A DNA stretch of 64,000 nucleotides, from positions 3,162,001 to 3,226,000 of the forward strand of contig JAGFBZ010000855.1 in NCBI GenBank assembly GCA_018398805.1, given 5' to 3'. The DNA is from Hirundichthys speculiger (Eukaryota > Chordata > Actinopteri > Beloniformes > Exocoetidae). Positions 1 through 13,100 of the stretch are shown piece after piece. Under the pieces are notes generated by a model that had not been told where the DNA came from, did no database searches, and saw only the letters and a program-made list of their open reading frames with translations. Position 1 is the first letter of the stretch. The number at the start of each line of letters is the position of its first letter. A program made the translations under genes and the position numbers.

Positions 1-272
1 TAATCCGCTGGAAGTTGCTGCGCCACAGTAGTCCTTGCCCGGATGGAAAGGTGGCGGTGCTTCATAAAACGGAAGCACCAAGACGGTCCTCCTTGAAAAT
101 GTTGGATTTTCATCTCCTCTGCGAACGTCGCTGCCCTCAGCCGAATGGTGACAGTAGAAACACTTCTCTCCAGCTGTTCTCTGATCATTAATCCACTGCT
201 CGAGTCGGTCTTCCAACTCGGGCCACCTCGCCTTTTGTCCATGGAAATTCAGCTTCGTCTTCTTGACTTGGC
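1..272 (-). pseudogene. pogo-type transposase fragment (CENP-B-like DNA-binding domain), cut by window edge
   Basis: The reverse strand reads in two overlapping frames as the N-terminal DNA-binding part of a pogo-family (Tc1/mariner superfamily) transposase. Upstream comes KKTKLNFHGQKARWPELE, then RLEQWINDQRTAGE; after a frame change near 164-172 it continues STVTIRLRA, GGPSWCFRFMKHRHLSIRAR and TTVAQQLPAD, which runs off the window start. The second helix-turn-helix (CENP-B type) and the W-C-F-R-F-M core are clear from family knowledge. The frame change (one base gained or two lost) and a stop just upstream of the first recognisable residues make it a dead copy. The catalytic DDE part would lie to the left, outside the window. 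A domesticated gene is unlikely because of the frameshift. Confidence 0.75.
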
Positions 273-2140
273 CTTATAGACGTGAAAATACGGTAAGAGT
301 CAAATTAAACTTCTGAGTGCTTATTTATGCTCAGTTAAATGTGAACGCACATTAGCGTGCTAGCTGAGCTGTGACGCTATCAAGTGCACTGCTGTTTTGA
401 ATACAGAAAGTCTGAACTGTGTCCTCCGGTCCTCTGGAGTTCATACCTAGCAAGTACAACTCGGGACAATGTACTATGAAGTGCACAAGTCCAGGCTTTG
501 CATTCTTGGAAATGAGAAACAACCTGTGTATACTCACAAAGACAGGTGATACGATGAAGGACAACAAGCTACAGGTGACAATATTAAATCAGGGAAGACA
601 ACAGGACTAGCAAGCAGGAGGGAGGAAAGGCCAGAGACTTTTAAGGTAAAACAATAAATAGGTCAAAGATTTACTAAACTAAGCAAAGAAAAGAAGACTC
701 ACAAAGGCAACACAAGAAAATCAAAACGAATCTAGAGTTACACAAAGATCACAGAAACACTAAAACCAACAGAAATCCCAGATAGATGCCTTTTTCTCCA
801 GCCACAGTGGCATTTTGATTAAAGCCTAGTTTCCTTTAACACAGACCTCTCCATAATTGGAGGATAGGAAACTTGATGAGATTTTATTTTTGTACATTTT
901 CCCCTGGAGTATGTCTAGCTGGGAATAACTGCTTGTCCTCACCAGATACAGGTGCAGAATTTCTCAAGGACTGAGATATCACTTGTAGATGAATAGGTTT
1001 GTGTGAATATTCACACTTTTTTCCCTTTTTGTACATTAAGGATATATGTTTTTAAAGGTTGCATCCACACTGCATGGTTCCTTCCTATTAATTTGATGCT
1101 CAATAATAAAGTCCTGTTGTCACTAACCTCTCTTTTATAGTAATGTGTCTATTGTAGATCTACACACAAATTCAAATTCCCCCACAACATACCCACATTT
1201 ATAGCAGGGAAAGCTCTAAGCTGCAGGATGATGCAACTCTCACATAACCAATTTAAACCAACGCTACAAGGGAGCATGAAAGGATTGTTTCCACTCCTTA
1301 ATATGAAATCTTTGTAGCTGTTTGACTTCATGCATATTTATAAGTGTGAAAGCCCCTGTGTATTAAGAATGCCTTGCATTTATCTTGTTAAAGTCTTTTC
1401 TTTTCTTTAAAAACACATCCCATTGAAAAATGTACAGAATAATACACAAGGAAATTCTGAAACAATGTACAGCATTTCAAACAAAAGTGAGTATACACAG
1501 TAACTGGATTATCTCAATGGAAAGCTTGAGCTGATATTAATGATGCTTCCATTTAAACAATTCCACATCCTGACTTTGAACATGTTTCAGAATATATTGA
1601 ATCATCATTTCTTAATAACCATATAAGTTTTATAAGAGGCACTCTTCTCAAATCATTCTTTACTTTCTAGATCATCCAGTTTTTTTTCTCATCTTCAAGT
1701 GATCGATTATGAAATGTCTTTGACAGTTTGATAGAAGCGTGAGAGTGATGAGTATTCCTGTCTATGGTATATCGCATCTGTCAGGGAATGATTTGTCCAT
1801 CCCATCAAAGATCACCTTTGATCTTGCTGCTGAAGATAATGGAAAGCTATAGTCAGACGGCCCAGACGAAGAAGCATCAGATAGTCTTTCAGTAGAAAAA
1901 AAACAAAAACGCTGTGTGTGTGTGGGAGGGGGGGGGACTCTTTTGATGTAGTTGTTCACTCTTACGAGTCATTTCACATGAGAAGTTTAAGTGATATGGT
2001 TTAAAGGTGTTTTGTGAGGTTTTCAAATAATAGCATTTATAATTGGACACATTGACAGAAACGATGCCTGTGTGATGGCTCAAGCTATAATCAAACCATA
2101 CGTAAACAAGGATTTGTGCTAGTGTGTCAACTTTAAATCA

Positions 2141-2143
<3 letters not shown>
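273..2143. other. AT-rich non-coding stretch, no gene seen
   Basis: Only short open frames without recognisable domains occur here. There are short A/T runs, a G run at 1929-1935 and a TG-rich patch at 1912-1925. No exon with family signature, RNA gene or clear transposon was recognised. Confidence 0.5.

Positions 2144-2173
<30 letters not shown>
2144..2173. repeat. (GA)n microsatellite
   Basis: About 15 uninterrupted GA units are visible. Likely polymorphic in length; no function implied. Confidence 0.95.
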
Positions 2174-2176
<3 letters not shown>

Positions 2177-2522
2177 CTTCAACCTTCAAGGGCTGATGTG
2201 TAAATCTGTAAGCAAACAGATTTACAAGTGCTATCTGTCATGGGAATTTGTAGTGTCTAACCTACCAGGCAGACATAAAGATGATTATTCCAAAGGCAAA
2301 GGTTTGTTCTTTCTGCAGAACCCCTCTTACCATCAGCTTTTTTTTTTCTGCTACCAACGAATATATGGAGCTGCGTTAGCCTGGATGGTGACTTCACCGT
2401 TGCACATGGTAGTGTTTGGACAAGGCCATGTCGCCCTATTGGGTGTGATATTGTGTGTGTATGTGTCTAGTATGGAGGGTGGGAGGGAAGGGGTTTTATT
2501 GTGATAATTTGTTTTTAATTCT

Positions 2523-2597
2523 GTAAAGCACTTTGTGTTGCATGTTCTTGCATGAAAAGCGCTATACAAATAAAGATTGATTGATTGAATGATTGAA
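2523..2597 (+). repeat. LINE/SINE 3' tail with TTGA repeats (L2-type)
   Basis: The sequence has the common teleost 3' end: a GTAAAGCACTTTGTG block, then GAAAAGCGCTATACAAATA, closing with TTGATTGATTGA-type tandem repeats. Elements with this tail are usually L2-clade LINEs or SINEs mobilised by them. The upstream boundary of this copy was not found. A related tail in opposite orientation occurs at 11825. Confidence 0.6.
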
Positions 2598-2689
2598 GGC
2601 ATTCTTATTTCTAACTTGTCACATGCTAACATTTGGACAAGAGCCCTTCTTGTCAGTTTTCAGGACAGCAATTTACAAAGCACATGCAA

Positions 2690-2773
2690 ATCGTCTTTGG
2701 TCTAGTCCTCCTTCAAGTCGAACATGTCCAGAACCCCTTTCCAGGGATGCATTGAGGAGGCATCCTAACCAGA
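2690..2773 (-). mobile_element. LINE C-terminal region fragment, part 1 (3'-ward of the hAT insertion)
   Basis: On the reverse strand this is the part of a teleost LINE reading degenerately as LVRMPP followed by a C-W-T-C-S segment, corresponding to the common H-L-V-R-M-P-P ending downstream of the reverse transcriptase. The upstream piece of the same element lies at 3399-3580. The two were one sequence before the 2774-3398 element inserted. LINE clade not assigned. Confidence 0.6.
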
Positions 2774-3398
2774 CGGCGTTGCCAGGTGGGAAATGTAGGA
2801 TTATTGTACCAGAGACTCAAAATTATTGTATTTTGAGGGAAATTATCGTACATCTGTCATAACCAAAATAACAAGCCCAATGATGCGCTATAGTCAAATA
2901 TAATCACTCTAGTGATAAATAGCGTCCCACAGGCACACACAGCGTCATGGCGTAAGTACTGAATGGGTTAACGGCATCACATCAGCCCCAACTTACAGTT
3001 GCTTTACACTAATGTGCCCCCCAAAAACAAATGAGAGGCGGGAACTAATGAGCCAAACTATGAGGCCTGGAAACGATTTTGGAGACTAATTTTTTCCCTT
3101 GCTTTTTCTCTTCTGCTTAAACTCGTTTTAAATCTCACTCGCTCGACTTCCTGACATGGTCCTGACTGTGAGCGTCTGGTGGGGCGGGCATATGGTGAGA
3201 TGCTTTCAGGGTTCACATGGGAACAGATGCCTTCAGGGTTCACAAAAAACTCTCCAGCAGACAGTTGCGGCAGGCAATAATTTGAAATGGTCAAATTATC
3301 GTACATTTGGCCTTTTTTTTTGGATTATTGATCGTACATCGTACAGAGGGCTAAATTATCGTACAAATACGATAGTTATCGTACACATGGCAACGCTT
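2774..3398. mobile_element. Non-autonomous hAT-like element inserted in a LINE
   Basis: The ends form a short inverted repeat: GCGTTGCCAGGTG on the left and CACATGGCAACGC on the right. The flanks are TAACCAGA (2766-2773) and TACCCAGA (3399-3406), an 8-bp target duplication with one mismatch, typical of hAT transposons. Joining the flanks restores a continuous LINE sequence, which supports the boundaries. Inside, the motif TCGTACA recurs: once near 2847 and five times in the last 110 bases, with degenerate TTGTA copies on the left. Subterminal repeats of this kind are usual transposase-binding sites in hAT elements. No convincing transposase is present at 625 bp. Confidence 0.7.
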
Positions 3399-3580
3399 TA
3401 CCCAGATGCCTGAAAGCATCTCAAGTGAGTCCTCTCAATGTGGAGGAGCAGAAATGCTACTCCGAGTCTCTCCCAGATTCACCCGATCTCTAAGGGAGAG
3501 TGCAGCCACTCTGTGGGGGGAACTCGTTCCAGCCACTTATATCTGCCATTTCGTTCTTTAACCATAGATGATGGTAGGAA
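3399..3580 (-). mobile_element. LINE C-terminal region fragment, part 2
   Basis: Reverse strand shows the LINE block with the CTCTCCCTTAGAGATCGGGT stretch followed by GGAGTAG and CTCCTCCACATTGAGAGGA, a pattern I know from a teleost non-LTR element. It continues into 2690-2773 once the hAT insertion is removed. Frame is broken by stops. Confidence 0.6.
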
Positions 3581-5185
3581 CTGTTCTGCAGTGGCATGTT
3601 ACCAATTATCTCTCTTTGGCAGTAACTGACACACTGCGTGCCTCAAAGTAAATGCTGAGAGGACATATCATTCTGCAGTACTCACTTATTAAAAAGTAGC
3701 AGTCCAATTAAGGAGAGGCAGGTGTTAGTCGCCTGGCTTTATTTTGACCTACTTTGTTGCACTACTTCTTCATTATGCATGAAAAGTACGTGACTATAAT
3801 TTGGCATTACAGGTGGAGAAATGAAACACTTGCTTAACTTTTTTTTTGACTCCCTCTCTAAGTACTAAATACTATCGCTGAAACTGCTGTTATATATACT
3901 TGTGTGTGTATATTTTTGCATTGCAGGTCAACAGCACGTTCCACCAATGATGGGAAACTTAATGCTATTAAGGAAGTGAGAGAAGAAAAAGTAAAGACAA
4001 TATTTGAAAAAAAGTGATGTCAGGTGACAGTAATAATAAAAAGCACCATCCATTAAAGGCTATGTTTTTGATGCAAAAATGGGCCATAACCTCCTTTTTT
4101 TTTTTTCAAAAAATGTGTGCGAAAAATCATTGAAATGTTTAAGAGCATGGACTTTAAAGGAAGACTGGAATAGATTTTCACATTCCTCCTTCTACAGTGC
4201 ATAATAACATTGAATGATTCAAGTCTGGAGAATGTTGCCTGGAGTAAAAGGATGCAAACGTTAAGCTGGACACCTATAATCTGTGGTCTCTGAGATGGTA
4301 CTGCATCAAAAATCATCAGTCATCAATAGTTGATCTCACCACAGAGAGAATGATTCCTTTGGTAAACTCAAAAATATAGTTCAGAGACATATTCACAAAT
4401 GCCTCTCCTGTGCAAAAAATAATCCTTATGATATTCTTGAAAAACCTTTTGAAGTTGAGCCCACTAACCTGGGACTGTCCACTCATCATCCTTCATCTTT
4501 CATGATTCATTTTAGCATAATTCACATCATTTCTAAAGATCAAGCCTGACATTTTTGTAATTACTGAATACATCCCATCTGCAGTTTCCCTATGTTACTT
4601 TCAATCGTGGACTTCAACCAATCAATCAATCAATCAATGAGAATCTATGCCACATATCCACCAGAAAGAACCCATCTTTGTTTCTTAAAACACTTGCTGT
4701 AGCCCAAGTTGGGTTTCACTCATCATCTTTGGGTCACGTAAAAATAACTCTTCTGTAATAAGCGGTAATAAGTGCCAAATAAGGGTCATTTGGGTCAAAC
4801 AAGACCCAAATGTGTCTGGTAACCCAGAATCAAAGTCAGCAGCAAAGCTGGTAAGCAGAGAGTGAAATGATATTTCAGAAGTCCTCTGACCTAACCAAAC
4901 CAAATGTGACATTCAGTCTGAATATTATTTTCAAGAGGCACAAATGGATTTTTGGCATTTATCACTTCATGAGTGGTATTGGTGCAATATGCAAAGATGC
5001 ATTTTGTGAAATAAATATTATTGGGTTGGACTAAAGCTACAGGCTCCTACATCCTGTGATACCATAAAGGGCATAAGAAGTGGGGAAATGTATCTTCTCA
5101 GTCTAACTGCTGCATTCACTAAATTTAATTTTATCAAAAAATGTGAATGTTTTTCACAGGTAATTAACGAACCTTCAAATCTTGA
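3581..5185. other. Non-coding stretch with an (ATCA)n run
   Basis: No gene recognised. A short (ATCA)n run lies at 4619-4637, of the kind that ends some LINE copies, but no element body was seen beside it. A T-run at 4096-4106 and several TTTTTT tracts occur. Confidence 0.5.
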
Positions 5186-5345
5186 ATGGTAAATGGACTG
5201 CCACTTATGCACCGCTTTATCCACACTATCAAGGTGCCCTTAAAGTGGTTTACATTGGCCTCTCATTCACCCATTCATACACATACTCATACACCAGTGG
5301 GTGGCTGCTGCCATGCAAGGTGCTGCCAACCCACTGGGGGTAAGT
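5186..5345 (-). repeat. Dispersed teleost repeat (SINE-like family), minus copy
   Basis: Starts GGTAAATGGACTGC and contains TCATTCACCCATTCATACAC and GCTGCCATGCAAGGTGCTGCC. These blocks mark a very common teleost interspersed repeat. A copy in the opposite orientation, ending in the complementary TAAATGCAGACCATTAACC, is at 31438-31698, and another partial copy at 18325-18510. Element class was not settled. Confidence 0.55.
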
Positions 5346-6844
5346 TAGAATTTAGCTTAAAATTAGCTGATGTTCGTCAGACCAAAACTCAGAAAGTTTA
5401 GTAGATTTTGAGAAAGCTTTATGCATTACAGTCAAATTAAATTTTCACAAAAATAATGGTTGCGTGTTGACTAAGTAGTGGGAATGGGGCCCCACAGAAA
5501 AGTCCTGACCTAGTAACAGAACTGTGACAAGTGTGTTTTGAAACAAAACTGTGATATTGAGACATTTATCGCTAAGGGTTTACATGCTTTGATCTGCTAT
5601 TTTCATAGCATAAAAGTAATCACCCATTTTTCGTCAGTTTTTTTTTTTCTTTTTTTGCTTGTTGTCGTTTCGTTTTGTTTTTTGGACTGTGGTCAACCCA
5701 CACAGTTATTTAAGTAGCATGAAAATGTATTTATGCATGTTCCACAGTTATGCGTGCACAGATATGAGAGCTGACATTTCTTTTGAAAACCATTTATCTC
5801 TACTATGAACATGGGATATGACCTACTTATACTTGTTTTTATGCCAAATTTACCTCTTACCATGTTGACTGTTTTTGTCAGTTTTTTTCCCCAGTGGATG
5901 ATCATCTTCATATACGATACTTGATGACTTTGTGTGACTTTTTATCTAACTGTAGTCCCTGCTCTTAACTCCCATAACCCCGATGTTCCGTTGACACTTA
6001 AAGCAGTCACTGCATCTTTGCACCTTCTTAAAAACTTACATTTAAAAATGTGATATTCAGCACATTTTATATGAGGCTTTGTATATTGTCAAGCATATCT
6101 TTTACTTTTACTTTGCCTTACTTCTCACAGATTGTCTTTATGTGATTTTTAATGCACTCAAATATTTTTGATTCAAAACTTCTTGTGGGTACACTGCATA
6201 AAGTATGTAACTATAGAGCCTACTTGCAGAATAAGGACCATCTTGGTGGATGGCTTTATTTGCAATTGCTGGACTGCTGTTATAAAACTCCTTCAAGAAG
6301 GAAATTCAGCACAGAGTGTGGAAAAGGTCGTTGATTGTTCACAGTCAAAATTCTGTCTAAAATTAAGAGCAAGTACAATCAAACTGAGAAGGCTGCAGAA
6401 GAAAAAAAAAAATTCAGGTAGCCCAAAGAAGATGTCAAAGCATTACAACAAAAAACCCAAGGAAACATGACTTGAAAAAAGAAAATACACAGCCAAAGAA
6501 ACAGGATTCAGTGTTTAAAAACGGCTGAAAGAAATGGAATTTACATGCCAAAAAACCCAACGGTTAACTTATCATTAACACTTTAATCCAAAAAAAAACA
6601 AGATTGCAGTTTAGTACAGCAAAAGAAAAGCAGTCATCAGCTGTGGATGATAGAAAAGTGATGCTCTGTGATAAATCTGCATTAGAAAAGGACATGATAC
6701 TAAAACCTTTGTCTGGTGCAGGACTAATAAAACATATCAAGACAATACAGGATTAAAAACAAATACATTTCAAAAGTCACAGTACGTGCATTGATTTACA
6801 TAAAAATGTTTTGACATCTCTTATTGCACAAGTCAATAACAAAT
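5346..6844. other. AT-rich non-coding stretch, no gene seen
   Basis: Contains T-rich tracts (5639-5690) and A-rich tracts (6401-6410, 6590-6598). Open frames are short and without domain signature. Confidence 0.5.
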
Positions 6845-6970
6845 AACAGTGTTGATGATAATGATGATGATGGTGATGATGATAGAATTTCAGAACAACA
6901 ACAACAATAATAATAATAATAATGAATAATAATAATAATAATAATAATAACAATAATAATAATAATAACA
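6845..6970. repeat. Compound trinucleotide microsatellite
   Basis: A GATGAT/GGTGAT tract (6855-6883) is followed by ACA and long AAT/TAA units to about 6970. The polyleucine and polyhistidine stretches readable on the reverse strand are translations of this repeat, not protein. Confidence 0.9.
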
Positions 6971-9900
6971 AAAAAACATTTTCAGGCAAAGAACATGGAA
7001 CATGAACGTTTTCTACTGTAAATACTTCAAAGTATGTGGCCAGAAAACCTTCTAGATCTCGTTCGGATTGAAAATGTATGATGGAAGCTGAAAAAAAGTG
7101 TGAAGCTGATCTATACGAGAAAGCTGGGAAGCTTGTGTATGAAGAATATTGTTTTTCTATGGTGAAGTCCATGCCTAAAAGAACTGATCCTTTCATAAAA
7201 GTCAAAGAAGGTGCAACAAAATACTAAATGAGATTTCTGTGGCTTGTAATTCTATCATTTTTCCCTACGATTGTTTTGATGGTTTTTTTTTTTTTTATTT
7301 TGTATGAAAAAAAAGGCATTAATGATGAAATTAAATACTATTTTCCGGGCAGATCTTGTAGAACTTCTCTCACAATAGTTTAATGAGTTTTCAAAGTGTA
7401 CAGTTCTGTATTTTGCATTTCCCAAGTTCAATGACTGCAGTGATGGCTCAAGCTCCATTGTTCCTTCCTAGAGTCACCTATTCATGTTGTAGCAAGTCAG
7501 TACTATTTCAGGACAGTCTCAGAAATATATCAGTCTGAGGGATGTGCTACTCTTGGTCATCATCGCTACTGTTGTTGGACCTTTTACGTTGCTCTGCTGT
7601 AAAAAAAAGACCGCAGCCATTGTGGACAAAGCTCTTTTTCTGATTTCTTTCTCTGCATTCTTCCTCTTTGTACTGAAATGGGTTGTAACTGGCCTCTTCC
7701 AAGCATAAGTTCACTTTCATGTAATCAGCACAATCAGCATTCAGCCTACAGTGCTGTAATCTCTGAGGATTGTGCGCTATTAGTGTTTTAGAGGACTGCA
7801 CACAAGCCCCTCGGCATTGGTTGAATACCCAAAATCCTTCACTCTGCGTGGGGTGACATCCACACAGATGGATACCTGTGCTATCATTAACAAGCCCAGA
7901 GGCTCAACCTTATCCATTCTTCACTCTGGTGGTTCAGACCAGCAAGAAGAGGAAGATACAGACTTAAACTTTCGAGTGAAGTAATTGTCTCATTATCCAC
8001 AGGCAAAGTATGTCCCATTTCAGTTTCATTAACACGTAGAAGCGTACAGATGTCCTGTATCATTTCTGGGTTCTTCAGTTTTGCAAAGACTGGAATAGAA
8101 TTAATACAGTTTCATTACACATTTTCTCAGGTGTTATTTCCTCATCATACATGACCTTGATTTGTCAACGTTGTTCAAAGATCTCAGAAAAGATAGTGTG
8201 TAAGCTGTCATATTCTTTATTTTTTTAATATGAAACCTAGACGCTTTGTTATTTTCATCAACAAGCTTGTGAAGCTGCTGGAGCTCTTTCTTTTTCCTCC
8301 ACTCAGATCATTAAGAAGAGTCTTGGCTTTAATTCACACCACAGCAACTTCTGCTTTCATATTTGTCTCAATAACTCCTTTTAACTACCTTCTACAATGT
8401 GCTGTTTTCTCCTCATTATCGGTAAATTACTGCTCTCCCTTTATTCTGCATGAAACGGTGAACCTAATGTAAATCAGAAATGAGCCCGAGGCCCATACCC
8501 ACTAGAGCCTGTCAATCACATATAATTGCTTCAACAACAGAGACACACAAATTATGAATCATTTCAGGGGAAAGTGCTAAATCAAATGGACACCCACCCA
8601 GCTGTGTGCAAATAACATGATAAGGAATGAACTTTGAAGCATATATATATACATGCCAAAAAACCCAATATATATATACTAAATATATATTTTAGTGTAA
8701 ATGACTATTTGTGATGTCAAATGTTCTCAAAGCATCAGATGATCTAACATGTTGCTTCAGTGTCATCCTCTCAAAGCTCAAAGCCTGAAACTGCTCTCAC
8801 GACTGGGAAAGAATATTTTTTGTAAGCATGGGTATTTGTGTGTCTTTAATTTGGTGTATGTTTTAAATTTTACATCTAACGAAAAATACTGAATAAAGAG
8901 TGCTAAAGCTTGACATGTGAAAGCACTCGAGGCTCATTTTCTGCAGCTAGTGATGAATCGGCTCGACAAAACACTTTCTGAGGTGTGAAAAGAGAGAAAG
9001 AGAGAGAGAATTTCTGGTTACTGTAAAAACACCTTTTGCAACTAGAGAGTTTCTGCAAGACACACCCACAGGGAGGACTGTGACAAGTTTAGTGTGATAT
9101 GTCATGTAGCGCAACAAGGCTTTTAAAAAAATCTATTTACTTTACATTCAATGGAAAGTGGAAAGTTGTGTGACAAAACAAGACAAAATAAGCACATTTA
9201 AAAATCTCCCCCTGTAGTGGCATTTACACAAAAGAGAATTACACCCTACTGGTGCCTTGTCAGGCATCCTCACTATGTAAATCCTAGGAGTAAAGCAACG
9301 TCTGTCATAGCTGTCAAAACACGATTCTGTTGAGAGTTCAGTCAGTGCAGGAATGAAAAGGACCCAGTTTACCAGTGCGGTCTTATCTCCACGTACTGTA
9401 AATACACTGAAATATGCTAAATGGAATTTGAACACTTATCTGTCACTCAGAAAGTACGAATGTATCAGTTAACGTTCATAAAATCCTTTTTTTAACAACA
9501 CTGTTGCATCAGAAAATAAATGCGGTAATGCCAGTTTTCTAAACGGTTAAATGCTGTGAATTGTAATTCCTAAAGAAGACTTTTTAGAAGGCTGTGAAAC
9601 ACAGCTAGATTTTTTTTTTTTTTCTTGGTGCACCCAGTAGCATAAATCCTCGTGAACTACAATCAAGGCATATTTTACCACTAGATTTCATTGCTCCGAG
9701 TCTATTTTTAAGTGTAGTTTCCATGGTAACCAGAAGTGCAGGTGTCAATTGTTGGAAAGTGTTTTTTGAGGTTTAGCCATGAAGTTCAAATTTAATCAAA
9801 TAAGAAAAGACAACAACTCAAATTACTTCTTTTTAAGCAGAAGTCAGTAAGGACATGAAAGAGGAATGTTTGTACTGGTGAACTGCAGGAGACGGGTGGG

Positions 9901-10239
9901 AACAGCAGGATACCAAAGCTGCTTGATAGATGCGAGCAGAGATCCGGTGTGCTTCGCGAGATCTGCTCGTCTCATTTACACAGTTTATCTTCAGGGCATT
10001 TTTGAGAGCTCAAATCTTGGCATAAATTCTCTACGAACAGCTCAGCACTTGTAATTAGGAGGGAATTGCAAACTGACCAAGACATGCAAATAGGTAATAA
10101 ATCTGTTGTACTAGAGGGAAGAAAAAAAAAGTAAAATGAATATTTGGAACCCTGAACTGTTAACTGAGCTGTTAATCAGTATATTTAATAAGAAAAGGCA
10201 ACAACTGGTTTAATTTCTGATATCAACAGGCTGCATTAA
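6971..10239. other. Non-coding stretch, no gene seen
   Basis: No recognisable exons or full transposons. A short AT tract at 8641-8652 and again near 8670, A/G tracts around 8993-9009 and a T run at 9609-9622 are present. Confidence 0.5.
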
Positions 10240-10440
10240 GGATCACAGGGGGTGGAGTCTAACACAGGTGTCTCGTACAAAAGGCAGGGCACATCCTGGA
10301 CAGGTCACCAGTCCACACAGTGAAAAAACGAGAAAAACAACCATCCACATCTAGATTCACTGCTACAGGCACACCAGGATTCAAACCAGCAACATCTGGC
10401 AGCAACATCCATTACTGGATGAAGCCCAATCACTTTAGAG
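10240..10440 (-). repeat. Degenerate copy of the tRNA-derived SINE family
   Basis: Includes CATCCTGGACAGGTCACCAG followed by CTACAGGCACACCAGGATTC, matching in order the body of the full copy at 24649-25010 but heavily mutated. Ends are not definable. Confidence 0.45.
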
Positions 10441-11821
10441 AATGAAACACAGAAATGTGAGATGTCACAGAGGAATTAAACTAATCAGACATGAATGAAA
10501 TTACCTGTTGATGAGCTGTTTGTGAATAACAATCACGTTCTCCAATTTGTTCATGGTTAGTTTCTACAATAACAAGTGGTGATGCTGGTTGGCACCCTTT
10601 TTGTCCTCACTAATATTTATCTTTTTGTCATATGCTAAAGCTGTCTCACCACCATGAACCTTAAAGTCTGACATCTCAGCTTTAAAGCCAAACACATTTA
10701 ATGTCCCTAAATAATTCCTGTTTTTAAAATGAATGTGTGTATGCATGTTTTGTTTAGTTTTGTTTTTAAATACTGTATGACCATTTTCAGTTCTGCGAAT
10801 AACAGCAATGACCCAAAGTTTGGGTCAATGACAATGTTTTAAATCTGTAACAACATCTTATTTCCTCTGTGATTAAATTAACTAGAGCTAAGAAGGCAGC
10901 AAACAGCTGGCAAGCAACTGAAACAATGTATATAGTTTATATAATGTATATAGCTTTTAATAGAACTGAATAAGACCCATTTGTAATATCACTTAAATGT
11001 CAAGTATCACAATTGCGTCGCCTCTAAATAATTGAGTTTTTCAGGGCTAACAATTTCAGTGTTTCATCGTTTACACGATCAAAAAATAATGATTTAAAGT
11101 ACCGACTGCAACAAAAATCTGTGACACAAGTGATCACTGATGCAAAACCACATTATGTTGTGATTTCCAATTAGCCAGAGTGCATAAATAGGGTTACAAG
11201 ATTACACCAGAACATTCACTGTTTTGCAATCATGGGCTCCGTGTGTCTCAATCGTATCTCCATGTGGAAAAGCAGCGCCAGAAGGATTAACTAAATCTGA
11301 TTGCGAGACTTTGCAATAAGACACAAAAAATACTGACTGGTTATTAACTAAAACAGCTGTAATCAGAAGATAAAGCATCAGCAACACAACTCCACGGCTG
11401 CTGAACCGACACCACTGACAGTGCACGACAGGCACAATCCTTTGGACGTGGTCCAGGGGTTATGAATGGAAATCTGACTTGCTCTTTGACAGAAGACTGT
11501 AAACGCTTCCCGAGAACTTGAATATATTCCTGACGGGCATTGTGTTTACATTACTGGTCAGATATGACAGAGATAAAAGAGGTCCAATAGTTGAAAATAC
11601 TTCACTGTAACCTATTTTTTAAGAACCTGGTTTCCCATTCAGTGCATATTGTGTTTTTTACTCGTATCTAGCACAAAGATGTAATCTTTCTTATGAAATC
11701 TTCTTCTCATCTGTACTTTCTCCTCAACAGTTTAAAGACTTAAAGTCAGGGGCTGTTTTCAAACCACAGAGTACACTACTAGTATGCAGTTTTGCTCCAA
11801 TGTACTCTGCAGGATGTAGAA
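10441..11821. other. Non-coding stretch, no gene seen
   Basis: AT-rich sequence with short open frames only; nothing recognised. Confidence 0.5.
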
Positions 11822-12480
11822 GGCAATCAATCAATCAGTCAAACATTATTTATAAGGCAATTTAACAACTAAAAAGGAGACCAAAGTCTCCACATTTTAA
11901 GCACGAAGAAAGTCACAGCAGTCTCATTAGGTACAATAAAATGAACAGTAAGTAATCAGCAACAAAAGGAATAAACATGCAGCTATAAAATTAAATAAAG
12001 CATACAAATCTGAAAGTGGATTCATTCTACAAAGTGTTAAAACCCAAACTAAACAAGCCAGTCTTCAACCTGGACTTAAACAGGGCCAGATCACTAATTA
12101 CATGCAAATCAAGCGGCAGGAAGTTCCAGAGACCGGAGGGCTCTGCTGGGACGATGGATGGTTAAAAGTTCAGATAAATAGGATGCAACAAGGCCATTAA
12201 AAGCTTTAAAAAACAAATTTTAAAATCAATATGCTGGCAAACCGGGAGTTGAGTGGAGACTGTATAGACTCGGGGTGATGTGGTTGAATCTGGACGAACC
12301 AGTTAAAAGACAAGCAGCTGTTTCTTGCACCAGTTGCAGACGATGGAGTGAGGACTGTAATACCAGTATAAGATGCACTGCAGCAGTCACTTTGTGAGCT
12401 GATAAAAGCATGCGTTGTCTTATCTAGATCCTTGCGGGACAGGAAGGGCTTAACTATGGCCAAAAGATTTACTTTGACAA
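11822..12480 (-). repeat. Large dispersed teleost repeat with TTGA-type tail
   Basis: On the + strand it opens with CAATCAATCAATCAGTCAAA and TTATTTATAAGGCAATTT, the reverse of an L2-type 3' tail. It goes on through blocks such as GGCAGGAAGTTCCAGAGACC (12115), AGGCCATTAAAAGCTTTAAA and GGATGCAACA, which I know as one continuous interspersed repeat in teleosts. A differently diverged repeat of the same general layout lies at 46340-46660. No intact reading frame. Confidence 0.5.
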
Positions 12481-13100
12481 CAGCATCAATTTGTTTGTCA
12501 ATTTTAATTTGCTGTCAAAAATCACCCCTAATTTATTTTTATTTTTTTTTACTAGTTGACTGACACTGAGGTTGGACAGTACATTACTGCGAATCAGAGA
12601 ATCAACTGCACAATCCTCAGTATAGAGAAGTACCCATATGGCGCACTACTTCTGGAAAAGAATTCCCATTCAGTAACTTACCAGCCTGCATATCCCATAA
12701 TGTAGTGGGCCACTACAGACAAACTGGAATCACTTTTACACTGGCGCATATAAATAAAAAATGAAAATAACATTTTCTATGTGAAATCTTCAACGAGCCC
12801 AGTGGGAGCCCACCTGTCAGTCAATGACAGCTAGAGGTTACATTTACATTAGCTGTCACGCTGGGGTTTGAGCTACTGGTCTGCTGAGACCAGTTACAAA
12901 GACACTGTGGAGATTCTCAGTCATCCAGCTCCTGGTCATCCTTGACCTGGATGGTTTTCTCCTCTTGATACTTGAAGAAAAGAAAGTTCACTCACTTCCT
13001 GTTCAAGATTTTTTCAAAGACCAGGTCCAACAAAATGGAACTGAAGGTTCAAGTAAAAGTATTTCTGTAAAAATAGCATTTGATGTAATAAATATCTATT

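Noticed and set aside
6777..7205. 142-codon reverse frame with long leucine, isoleucine and histidine runs
   Set aside because: The runs are translations of the AAT/GAT microsatellite at 6845-6970; no domain on either side.
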